From an uncultured Eubacteriales bacterium (GTDB taxonomy: Bacteria > Bacillota > Clostridia > Oscillospirales > CAG-272), in the NCBI GenBank assembly GCA_934385225.1, contig CAKRPQ010000113.1, forward strand, positions 1 to 5,113: a stretch of DNA of 5,113 nucleotides, in the 5' to 3' direction. The notes under the pieces are model-generated. The model saw nothing but the letters and a program-made list of their open reading frames with translations. It was not told where the DNA came from and did no database searches. A program made the position numbers and the translations under genes. Position 1 is the stretch's first letter, and each line of letters opens with the position of its first letter. Shown here one piece after another: positions 1 to 5,113 of the stretch.

Positions 1-1514
1 AGATAAAGTCTGTCATACTCGCCCGTATCTGTCATATCAAAGTAAACCGTGTTAGGCAGCTTCGTCCCACTACAAACGACGGTGTGCTTTACTATTCGGA
101 CAGTTCCGTCCGCACCCGCGGCAGCGACGGCGATTTCGACAGGAACGGTAGTATTCACGCCGTAGTAAGCGCCGAAGGCAAGGCTGTCATCAAAGGTGAT
201 GTCCGAGATGTCAGCCGTCACACCCGCCTTTCCGTCCGATACAGCCGTAACAAGAACAGCTCCCGCCGCAAACGAAGCATTTGAATTTTCGTTTGCGGCG
301 ACAAATGCAAGATCGGTAATCTTATCTTTCGATATTTCGAAACATATCTTGCCGACGGACGAATCTACCGTTCCGCCGAGATCTTTTACGGAAACATATG
401 TCGCGCCGTATTTTTCGGTCTTCCGCAGTCCCTCGCTGCTTTTTCCGAGAGAAGCGCATATGCTTTCATCGACAAACATCTCACCGCCGACGTTTATCGT
501 GCCGTTTTCGGTGTAAAGAAGGTGTTTCCCGACTACGATTTTATTTTTTACCGTATTTTTCGCGGAAATACTTTTATGTTCGGGCAGAAGAATGTCCGAA
601 AGTGCTTTTTCGGCGGTATAGTCCGCGTCCGTTCCCGCTCCTATTGTTATCCCGTTCGTCTTATCGAAAACGGCCTTTATGACCTGAGGCTCGGAAAGCG
701 TTATTTTCAGCTCGCCGCCCTCAAATACCGCTTCGCAGAATTTTTCGGAATATATTTCACACGTTTTCGTGTCCGCTTTTACCGAAACAACAACCGAAAC
801 AGGTCCGCCCGCGAAGGAAAATCCGCACAACGTGCTTCCGATTTTCAGAGTTTCCTCGTACTTATCGACGGTTCTGTAAGTTTCAATAACGTGCGAAGTG
901 TTATCGCAAACGGCTTTGACATCAAACTTGAAGTCGCGCACAGCCGACTCTGAAAAGTCCTCGCTCGCAATCTCGCCCGAAAGCGAAACGAGCGGAAGCG
1001 AAGCCAAAGAAACGGTGGGGTATTTTTCGCAGAGTTCCGTATAATTTGCCCCCGCAAAAGGCGCTTTTTCACCGAGCGTTTCTCCTGTTTTCGTTTTTGC
1101 CGCAAGTGCGCGGAACGAATATTCTATGACATCTTCTCCCATTAATACTACGTTTTCAAGATCGGAAGGCTTAACAAAACCGAGCGAAAGTGCTTTATCA
1201 TAAGGCAGGCAGAAAAGGAAATCTCCGTCGCTCTCGCTATAACCGAGAACGGTCAGAAGAGCCGAAATATATTCGCTTTCGTCTACGGTGACACTCTCAC
1301 CTTTTTTAAGAATATTCTCCTTGCCCGCGGCATTTGCAAAGACATCGAGAAAATTCGCGGCTTTTTCTCTCGAAACAAGGCCAAAGTCGTAAATTTCATT
1401 CGTTTTTGCACCGACGGAGTTAAAATATTCGCGCATATCGTCAGTCGCAAAGGCACAAACGGAAAAAATCAAAAAACAAAAGCATACCGCTGTCAGCAAA
1501 ACTATCTTTTTCAC
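1..1514 (-). CDS. Secreted surface protein with SLH-like and copper-amine-oxidase-like modules (partial, C-terminus beyond window)
   Basis: One minus-strand frame is open from 1514 to the left edge (504 codons, no stop), so the protein is cut by the window. I chose the GTG at 1514: it is preceded by GGAAGGCGG at a 7-base spacing and gives VKK followed by a hydrophobic stretch and an AFA signal peptidase I site after residue 23. An in-frame ATG at 1529 would add five residues but lies inside that ribosome-binding site. Residues about 66-140 look like a degenerate S-layer homology region (VTVDESEYISALLTVLGY, then PYDKALSLGFV). Residues about 320-394 resemble a copper amine oxidase N-terminal 'stalk' domain (INVGGEMFVDESICASLG, then YVSVKDLGGTVDS). 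Residues 400-504 look like a beta-rich module. Nine cysteines follow the signal peptide. Likely exported and wall-associated or extracellular; the function-defining part may lie beyond residue 504. It is co-transcribed with the lipoprotein upstream. Domain names are from pattern recognition, not a profile search. Confidence 0.82.
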   Translation of the reverse strand, partial: MKKIVLLTAVCFCFLIFSVCAFATDDMREYFNSVGAKTNEIYDFGLVSREKAANFLDVFANAAGKENILKKGESVTVDESEYISALLTVLGYSESDGDFLFCLPYDKALSLGFVKPSDLENVVLMGEDVIEYSFRALAAKTKTGETLGEKAPFAGANYTELCEKYPTVSLASLPLVSLSGEIASEDFSESAVRDFKFDVKAVCDNTSHVIETYRTVDKYEETLKIGSTLCGFSFAGGPVSVVVSVKADTKTCEIYSEKFCEAVFEGGELKITLSEPQVIKAVFDKTNGITIGAGTDADYTAEKALSDILLPEHKSISAKNTVKNKIVVGKHLLYTENGTINVGGEMFVDESICASLGKSSEGLRKTEKYGATYVSVKDLGGTVDSSVGKICFEISKDKITDLAFVAANENSNASFAAGAVLVTAVSDGKAGVTADISDITFDDSLAFGAYYGVNTTVPVEIAVAAAGADGTVRIVKHTVVCSGTKLPNTVYFDMTDTGEYDRLY

Positions 1515-1518
1515 TTTA

Positions 1519-1527
1519 CCGCCTTCC
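1519..1527 (-). promoter_or_regulatory. Ribosome-binding site that favours the GTG start at 1514
   Basis: On the minus strand GGAAGGCGG lies between the lipoprotein stop codon (1533-1531) and the GTG at 1514; the GGAAGG part ends 7 bases before the GTG. The competing ATG at 1529 overlaps this motif and has no purine-rich motif of its own upstream. The short gap after the lipoprotein stop suggests translational coupling. Confidence 0.55.
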
Positions 1528-1530
1528 ATT

Positions 1531-2094
1531 TCAGTCAAACGGGTTGAACTCGTTATCGCCTATGATGTAGTCACCGCAATTTCCGCTTACGTCAAAACCG
1601 TCGGCAACCGAAATAACATCATTTACCGCGTCGGCGGTATCAAAAAGCGATTCTTCAAGCGCGGCGGCGACCGCTGCATATGCGCCGTCCTCTGTCGGGC
1701 AGATTATGTACATATTTCCTCCGTCAACTCTGACCCCGAAAGTATCGCCGTCGACCGAACTTATTTTAATGAAACGCTCTGTTTCTTCCTCGGAAAAAGC
1801 AGGTTCGATTCCCGTCAGCGTTTTTATTCTTTCTGCGAGAAGCTCGCCGACAAGCTTTACCTCCTCGGTCTTATCGCCGAGAACGATATTATAGAGCGAA
1901 ATATCGTTTCCGCCGATTTCGATTTTATAAATTACGGGAGCTTCCGTCTCCGTTTTCCCCGAAACGTTCAGAGTATCCGTGGACGGAACTTCGCTTTCCT
2001 TTCTGTCTCTGTCCGTCTTTTTTTCTCCGCACGAAACGAACATATATACGGCAAGTACAAGGACAAGCAACATCGCAAAAAATCTTTTTTTCAT
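1531..2094 (-). CDS. Small lipoprotein with a GH20b-like (glycosidase N-terminal-like) domain
   Basis: This 187-residue protein begins MKKRFFAMLLVLVLAVYMF and reaches a lipobox-like FVSC with the cysteine at residue 22, so it is probably lipid-anchored to the outer face of the membrane. A charged, Ser/Thr-rich linker covers about residues 24-53. Residues about 55-151 have the look of the small alpha/beta domain found in front of many glycosidases (GH20b or GH67 N-terminal type): ISLYNIVLG, then AERIKTLTGIEP, then a short RFIKIS strand, then GVRVDGGNMYII and a final helix GAYAAVAAALEESLF. No catalytic domain follows; the protein ends soon after with an acidic tail. The start has GGAGG at 2107-2103, 8 bases before the ATG, and a promoter lies just upstream. 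It heads a two-gene operon with the large secreted protein, which suggests a shared surface role, perhaps glycan binding or assembly. That role is inference. The lipobox has Phe at -3, which is less usual. Confidence 0.88.
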   Translation of the reverse strand: MKKRFFAMLLVLVLAVYMFVSCGEKKTDRDRKESEVPSTDTLNVSGKTETEAPVIYKIEIGGNDISLYNIVLGDKTEEVKLVGELLAERIKTLTGIEPAFSEEETERFIKISSVDGDTFGVRVDGGNMYIICPTEDGAYAAVAAALEESLFDTADAVNDVISVADGFDVSGNCGDYIIGDNEFNPFD

Positions 2095-2138
2095 TATTAT
2101 TTCCTCCGAAATTTTATTCCGAAAATATTTTTCGTTTT

Positions 2139-2167
2139 ATTATAACACATTTTTTCGAATTTTACAA
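2139..2167 (-). promoter_or_regulatory. Sigma-A type promoter of the lipoprotein operon
   Basis: Read on the minus strand, TTGTAA (2167-2162) is followed after exactly 17 bases by TATAAT (2144-2139). The -10 is perfect and carries a TGT extension directly in front (extended -10). Transcription would start near 2132, giving a leader of roughly 38 bases with GGAGG close to the ATG. The -35 is weaker than the -10. Confidence 0.75.
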
Positions 2168-2211
2168 CTGTCTTTTTTTACGAATCAGACAATTTTGTTA
2201 AAAAGTTTATA

Positions 2212-2241
2212 TTGACAAACCACCCCAAGATATGGTAGAAT
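2212..2241 (+). promoter_or_regulatory. Sigma-A type promoter of the formate channel-fhs operon
   Basis: A consensus TTGACA (2212-2217) is followed after 18 bases by TAGAAT (2236-2241), with TGG directly in front giving an extended -10. The predicted start near 2248 leaves about 30 bases of leader, with AAAGGAG at 2264-2270, seven bases before the ATG. Such a short leader has no space for a folate or other riboswitch, so any control is likely to be at the promoter itself. It is back to back with the promoter of the surface operon; the -35 boxes are 44 bases apart. Confidence 0.78.
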
Positions 2242-2277
2242 ATAGCTCGCAGGCAAACTATATAAAGGAGAGATTAC

Positions 2278-2895
2278 ATGTTAAAAACACTCGGAGGCGG
2301 TCTGTGCGCGGGAGTGCTTATTTCGATAGGAGGAACTGTATTCCTGTCATGCGACAACAAATATGTCGGTGCGGTTCTTTTCTCGGTCGCGCTCGTCTGC
2401 ATTTGCTTAAAAGGCTACTATCTGTTTACGGGAAAAATCGGCTACATGACCGAAAGTCATAAAAAAAGCGATGTTCTGAACCTCATTACAGGGCTTTTCG
2501 GGAACGCGCTCGCGTGTATTTTGTGCGCGCTGCTTATAAAAATCACAATTCCTGCCGTTTCCGTATCCGCCGAGGTTCTTTGCCGCGGCAAGCTCGAAAA
2601 TCAGACCGTTATCGCTACATTTATACGGGCGGTGTTTTGCGGCGTTCTTATGTATCTTGCCGTCAGCATTTTCAGGGACGCAAAAACTCCTATCGGTATT
2701 CTTTTCTGTGTTCCCGTCTTTATTCTTAGCGGTTTTGAACATTCAATCGCGGACATTTTCTATTTTTCGGTATCGTCCGAATTTCTTTCGCGGTCGGTAC
2801 TTTTCTTAATAACGGTAATATTCGGAAATTCTGTCGGCGGAGTTCTTCTGCCGCTCATTTCCCTGCTCGGAAATCACAAGGAGGCAAAAAAATGA
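2278..2895 (+). CDS. Formate/nitrite transporter (FNT) family channel, short form
   Basis: This 205-residue, very hydrophobic protein fits a six-helix FNT channel, which moves formate or related small monovalent anions across the cell membrane. Recognisable family features are LFTGK at residues 49-53, with Thr51 where the family has its omega-loop threonine; FIRAVFCGVLMYLAV at 115-129, matching the second FNT signature region (often CNWLV in FocA, here CGVLM); GFEHSIADIF at 152-161 with the conserved pore histidine His155; and GNSVGG at 183-188. It is shorter than the usual 250-285 residues, mainly because the N-terminal segment and the loops are short. The start is set by AAAGGAG seven bases upstream. 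Its stop overlaps the start of fhs (ATGA), so formate is the most likely substrate; nitrite or hydrosulfide are alternatives within the family. The direction of flow cannot be told from the sequence. Confidence 0.93.
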   Translation: MLKTLGGGLCAGVLISIGGTVFLSCDNKYVGAVLFSVALVCICLKGYYLFTGKIGYMTESHKKSDVLNLITGLFGNALACILCALLIKITIPAVSVSAEVLCRGKLENQTVIATFIRAVFCGVLMYLAVSIFRDAKTPIGILFCVPVFILSGFEHSIADIFYFSVSSEFLSRSVLFLITVIFGNSVGGVLLPLISLLGNHKEAKK

Positions 2896-4568
2896 ATTAT
2901 TTAAGCGACATTGAAATTGCGCAAAGTTGCAAAATGCGTCCGATAACGGAAATTGCAAAGGAAGTAGGCATAGGCGAAGAATTTATAGAGCAATACGGAA
3001 AATACAAAGCGAAGATAAGTCTCGATTTTCCCCGAAAAGAAAACAGCAAAACGGGAAAACTGGTACTCGTGACCGCGATAACTCCCACACCTGCTGGCGA
3101 AGGCAAAACGACAACGACGATAGGTCTCGCGGACGGGCTGAGGAAAATAGGAAAAAAGTCTGTTGCCGCTCTGCGCGAGCCGTCTCTCGGTCCCGTTTTC
3201 GGAATTAAAGGCGGCGCGGCGGGCGGCGGCTACGCGCAGGTCGTCCCGATGGAGGACATAAATCTTCACTTCACGGGCGACTTCCACGCGATAGGTGCGG
3301 CTAACAATCTGCTTGCCGCAATGCTCGACAACCACATTCAGCAAGGGAACGCCCTTGGGATTGACCCGAGAAAAATTACGTGGAAACGCTGCGTCGACAT
3401 GAACGACCGCCAGCTCCGTTTCATTGTCGACGGTCTCGGAGGCAAGGTCAACGGAACTCCGCGCGAGGACGGATTTGACATTACCGTCGCATCGGAAATA
3501 ATGGCTGTTTTCTGTCTTTCGACGTCGATAAAAGACCTTAAAGAGCGTCTTTCGAAAATAATCGTAGGCTATACATACGACGAAAAGCCCGTCACGGCGG
3601 GCGATCTCGGTGCTGCGGGAGCAATGACGGCACTACTGCGCGACGCGCTGAAACCGAACCTCGTTCAGACGCTCGAAGGCACGCCTGCTTTCGTTCACGG
3701 AGGTCCTTTTGCCAACATCGCGCACGGGTGCAACTCCGTTATCGCGACAAAATCAGCAATGAGCGTCAGCGAATATACGGTGACGGAGGCAGGTTTCGGC
3801 GCAGATCTCGGAGCGGAAAAATTTCTCGACATCAAGTGCCGCAAAGCGGGATTAGTTCCCGACGCGGTCGTCATCGTCGCAACGATAAGGGCTCTCAAAA
3901 TGCACGGCGGTGTGCCGAAAGACAAGCTCGGCGCAGAAAATCTTACGGCACTCGAAAAAGGAATGCCGAATCTCCTGCGCCACATCTCAAACATTCGTGA
4001 TGTTTACGGACTTCCGTGCGTCGTTGCGGTGAACCGTTTCCCGACGGACACAAAGGCTGAAAACGATTTCGTTATAGCGAAATGCAAAGAACTCGGCGTA
4101 AACGCTGTCCTTTCCACCGCATGGGAAAACGGCGGCGATGGCGGAAAGGATCTTGCGCGAGAGGTTGTCCGCATATGCGAGACAGAAAAAGGAAATTTCA
4201 AATTTTGCTACGGCGACGAGCTTACTCTGCGAGAAAAGACGGAAGCGGTCGTAAAGAGAATTTATCGCGGAAGCGGCGTCACATTTCTTCCGGCCGCCGA
4301 AAAGCAGCTTGTAAAATTCGAAGAGCTCGGTTTCGGGAATCTGCCCGTTTGCATTGCCAAAACACAATACAGCTTTTCCGACGACCCTCTGAAAATCGGC
4401 GCACCGAACGGCTTTACCGTTACGGTAAAAAACGTAAAAATCTCTGCGGGCGCGGGATTTGTCGTCGTTCTTACGGGCGACATCATGACAATGCCGGGGC
4501 TTCCGAAAGTTCCCGCCGCCGAGAAAATTGACGTTGACGATAACGGAAAAATCATCGGACTTTTCTGA
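2892..4568 (+). CDS. fhs: Formate--tetrahydrofolate ligase
   Basis: Catalyses ATP + formate + tetrahydrofolate to 10-formyl-THF + ADP + phosphate in the cytoplasm (EC 6.3.4.3), feeding the methyl branch of the Wood-Ljungdahl pathway and purine and one-carbon synthesis; the reaction can run backwards to make ATP. At 558 residues it is full length for the family. The P-loop TPTPAGEGKTT is at residues 64-74, a conserved REPSLGP at 95-101, the first FTHFS signature GIKGGAAGGGY at 104-114, followed by FTGDFHAI at 127-134, and the second signature VATIRALKMHGG at 329-340. No key motif is missing. AAGGAGG at 2878-2884 lies 7 bases before the ATG and inside the end of the channel gene, whose stop overlaps this start by four bases, so the two are translationally coupled. 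The partner channel points to uptake or balancing of external formate. The dehydrogenase/cyclohydrolase genes (folD, fchA) are not in this window. Confidence 0.98.
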   Translation: MNYLSDIEIAQSCKMRPITEIAKEVGIGEEFIEQYGKYKAKISLDFPRKENSKTGKLVLVTAITPTPAGEGKTTTTIGLADGLRKIGKKSVAALREPSLGPVFGIKGGAAGGGYAQVVPMEDINLHFTGDFHAIGAANNLLAAMLDNHIQQGNALGIDPRKITWKRCVDMNDRQLRFIVDGLGGKVNGTPREDGFDITVASEIMAVFCLSTSIKDLKERLSKIIVGYTYDEKPVTAGDLGAAGAMTALLRDALKPNLVQTLEGTPAFVHGGPFANIAHGCNSVIATKSAMSVSEYTVTEAGFGADLGAEKFLDIKCRKAGLVPDAVVIVATIRALKMHGGVPKDKLGAENLTALEKGMPNLLRHISNIRDVYGLPCVVAVNRFPTDTKAENDFVIAKCKELGVNAVLSTAWENGGDGGKDLAREVVRICETEKGNFKFCYGDELTLREKTEAVVKRIYRGSGVTFLPAAEKQLVKFEELGFGNLPVCIAKTQYSFSDDPLKIGAPNGFTVTVKNVKISAGAGFVVVLTGDIMTMPGLPKVPAAEKIDVDDNGKIIGLF

Positions 4569-4633
4569 TTTTTTGAAACATTTTTGCTTTTTCTGCGTCA
4601 TTTCGAACAGAATAACTTTCTTTCGGAGGCAAA

Positions 4634-4837
4634 ATGAGCAAAAGCACCGTAAAAGTGACTGCTATCGTCGTAGCGATACTGATTTCGGCAATTCTCCTCT
4701 TTCCGATACAAATGCGTCTCGGAAACGGAAAAGCCGTCGTTTACAAAAGCATAGTCGGAATTTACGAGGTAACCTGCTCAGACGACGCATTGCCCGAAAA
4801 AGTGAAAATTCTCGGAATAACGGTATTTGACAAATAA
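4634..4837 (+). CDS. Small single-pass membrane protein of unknown function
   Basis: The 67-residue product has a short basic N-terminus (SKSTVK), one membrane helix at about residues 8-27 (ending LLFPIQM), and a 40-residue tail predicted to be outside the cell. The tail layout, a GNGKAVVYKSIVGIYEV segment and a closing KVKILGITVFDK, resembles a widespread family of small uncharacterised Bacillota proteins with the pattern 'PI...L.dGG...Yka.lY.i...iLGi.iyd'; I recognise the pattern but know no function. CGGAGG (4624-4629) lies 4 bases before the ATG, which is rather close. It follows fhs by 65 T-rich bases without a hairpin, so read-through from the formate operon is possible; only a weak promoter-like pair (TTGCTT 4584-4589, CAGAAT 4608-4613, spacer 18) is present. 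A strong terminator follows 17 bases after the stop. Confidence 0.8.
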   Translation: MSKSTVKVTAIVVAILISAILLFPIQMRLGNGKAVVYKSIVGIYEVTCSDDALPEKVKILGITVFDK

Positions 4838-4854
4838 AACTATAAAAAACACAG

Positions 4855-4895
4855 ACAGGGCTGTCCAAAAACTCGATGTTTTCGGACAGCCCTGT
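4855..4895 (+). terminator. Strong intrinsic terminator, probably bidirectional
   Basis: A perfect 12-bp stem (ACAGGGCTGTCC at 4855-4866 with its complement at 4884-4895) continues, after one A/C mismatch, into a 5-bp AAAAC/GTTTT stem and a five-base loop. On the plus strand it is followed by TTTCGTTT; on the minus strand by a run of six T within TGTGTTTTTTATAG. It would end the fhs-side transcript 17 bases after the small membrane gene and also stop transcripts arriving from the right. Confidence 0.85.
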
Positions 4896-4910
4896 TTCGT
4901 TTACAGAAAA

Positions 4911-4932
4911 TCGGGCGCATTTCTGCGCCCGA
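4911..4932 (-). terminator. GC-rich hairpin, likely terminator of the minus-strand gene at the right edge
   Basis: TCGGGCGCA (4911-4919) pairs perfectly with TGCGCCCGA (4924-4932) around a four-base loop. Read on the minus strand the stem is followed by TTTTCTGTAAA, as expected for an intrinsic terminator of the gene whose stop is at 5018. On the plus strand it is followed by GC-rich sequence instead of T, so it should not terminate in that direction. Confidence 0.65.
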
Positions 4933-4933
4933 C

Positions 4934-4993
4934 CGCCGTGCGTGATGAGAGGGGTTTTCTTACAAGGGAGATTTAAAGAAAACGTGCACGGCG
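4934..4993. other. Interrupted 18-bp stem-loop, possible structured RNA element
   Basis: CGCCGTGC (4934-4941) pairs with GCACGGCG (4986-4993), and inside it GTTTTCTT (4954-4961) pairs with AAGAAAAC (4976-4983). In plus-strand RNA two G-U wobble pairs (4942-4943 with 4984-4985) join the stems, leaving a one-sided 10-base bulge GATGAGAGGG (4944-4953) and a 14-base loop ACAAGGGAGATTTA (4962-4975). In minus-strand RNA those two pairs become A/C mismatches, so the plus strand folds better. Both unpaired parts are purine-rich with GGG motifs. It may be a 3' UTR structure, an sRNA or a protein-binding site; I do not recognise a known family. Confidence 0.4.
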
Positions 4994-5017
4994 ACTGAAA
5001 AATGAAGTAAGCAAAAT

Positions 5018-5113
5018 TTATTCGACGTGGTTCAGAGTCGGATAATCACTGTATGTCTTATCTATCGCTGCTTTAACCGAATCCCTATAAGTTTCTATTG
5101 TAGAAGAAATTGC
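5018..5113 (-). CDS. C-terminal end of an unidentified protein (partial)
   Basis: The minus strand enters from the right edge with 31 sense codons and a TAA stop (5020-5018), ending in TIETYRDSVKAAIDKTYSDYPTLNHVE. The other two minus-strand frames hit stops within nine codons. The peptide is helical and amphipathic in character, which fits the end of many protein types, including solute-binding proteins; I cannot assign a product from so little. Support for a real gene is the protein-like composition and the hairpin with a T-tract (4932-4911) downstream in the matching orientation. It is convergent with the fhs-side genes. Confidence 0.6.
   Translation of the reverse strand, partial: AISSTIETYRDSVKAAIDKTYSDYPTLNHVE

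Noticed and set aside
522..953. 143-codon plus-strand open frame (and smaller ones at 84-682)
   Set aside because: It lies antisense to the continuous minus-strand frame of the secreted protein, has a basic, aromatic-rich composition typical of a shadow frame, and has no good ribosome-binding site.
845..1105. 86-codon minus-strand frame
   Set aside because: It overlaps the secreted-protein reading frame on the same strand in another phase and is Arg-rich, so it is a phase shadow.
1529..1529. ATG at 1529 as the start of the secreted protein
   Set aside because: It is embedded in the ribosome-binding site of the GTG at 1514 and lacks a purine-rich motif of its own; it remains possible.
2242..2277. 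Possible tetrahydrofolate riboswitch in front of the formate operon
   Set aside because: The predicted leader is only about 30 bases, too short for any known folate riboswitch.
3987..4601. 204-codon minus-strand open frame opposite fhs
   Set aside because: Fully overlaps the well-supported fhs gene and has a shadow-like composition rich in Arg, Phe and Cys; no family recognised.
4573..4613. Own promoter for the small membrane gene
   Set aside because: The best -35/-10 pair (TTGCTT, 18 bases, CAGAAT) is poor compared with the two clear promoters in this window, so it was noted but not listed as a feature.
4569..4633. Terminator between fhs and the small membrane gene
   Set aside because: The stretch is T-rich but holds no stem of useful length, so read-through is the simpler view.

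Overview
The window looks like chromosomal DNA from an anaerobic, probably gut-type, clostridial Bacillota (uncultured Oscillospirales or Christensenellales style). The reasons are strong GGAGG ribosome-binding sites, TTGACA/TATAAT-like promoters with TGn extended -10 boxes, a formate channel joined to formate-THF ligase, and a secreted protein with degenerate SLH-like and copper-amine-oxidase-like modules. There is no insertion sequence, tRNA, rRNA or CRISPR array. I see no clear new multi-gene system; the least explained parts are the secreted pair on the left and the structured region on the right.

Left part (1-2094, minus strand): a two-gene cell-surface operon. A small lipoprotein (2094-1531) is followed after 16 bases by a large secreted protein that starts at 1514 and runs off the left edge (504 codons visible). 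It has a signal peptide, an SLH-like segment and a copper-amine-oxidase-like 'stalk' segment, so the pair probably works outside the cell.

Middle (2095-2277): a 183-base divergent intergenic region with two good sigma-A type promoters facing away from each other, one for the surface operon and one for the C1 operon.

Right of that (2278-4837, plus strand): a short FNT-family formate/nitrite channel overlaps by four bases (ATGA) with fhs, formate-tetrahydrofolate ligase. Together they would move formate across the membrane and attach it to THF as 10-formyl-THF, the entry to the methyl branch of the Wood-Ljungdahl pathway and to purine and one-carbon synthesis. A 67-residue single-pass membrane protein follows 65 bases later, possibly on the same transcript.

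Right end (4838-5113): a convergent intergenic region of 180 bases with three stem-loops (a 12-bp bidirectional terminator, a 9-bp GC-rich hairpin that reads as a terminator for the minus strand, and an 18-bp interrupted stem with purine-rich bulge and loop), then the last 31 codons of a minus-strand gene that enters from the right edge.
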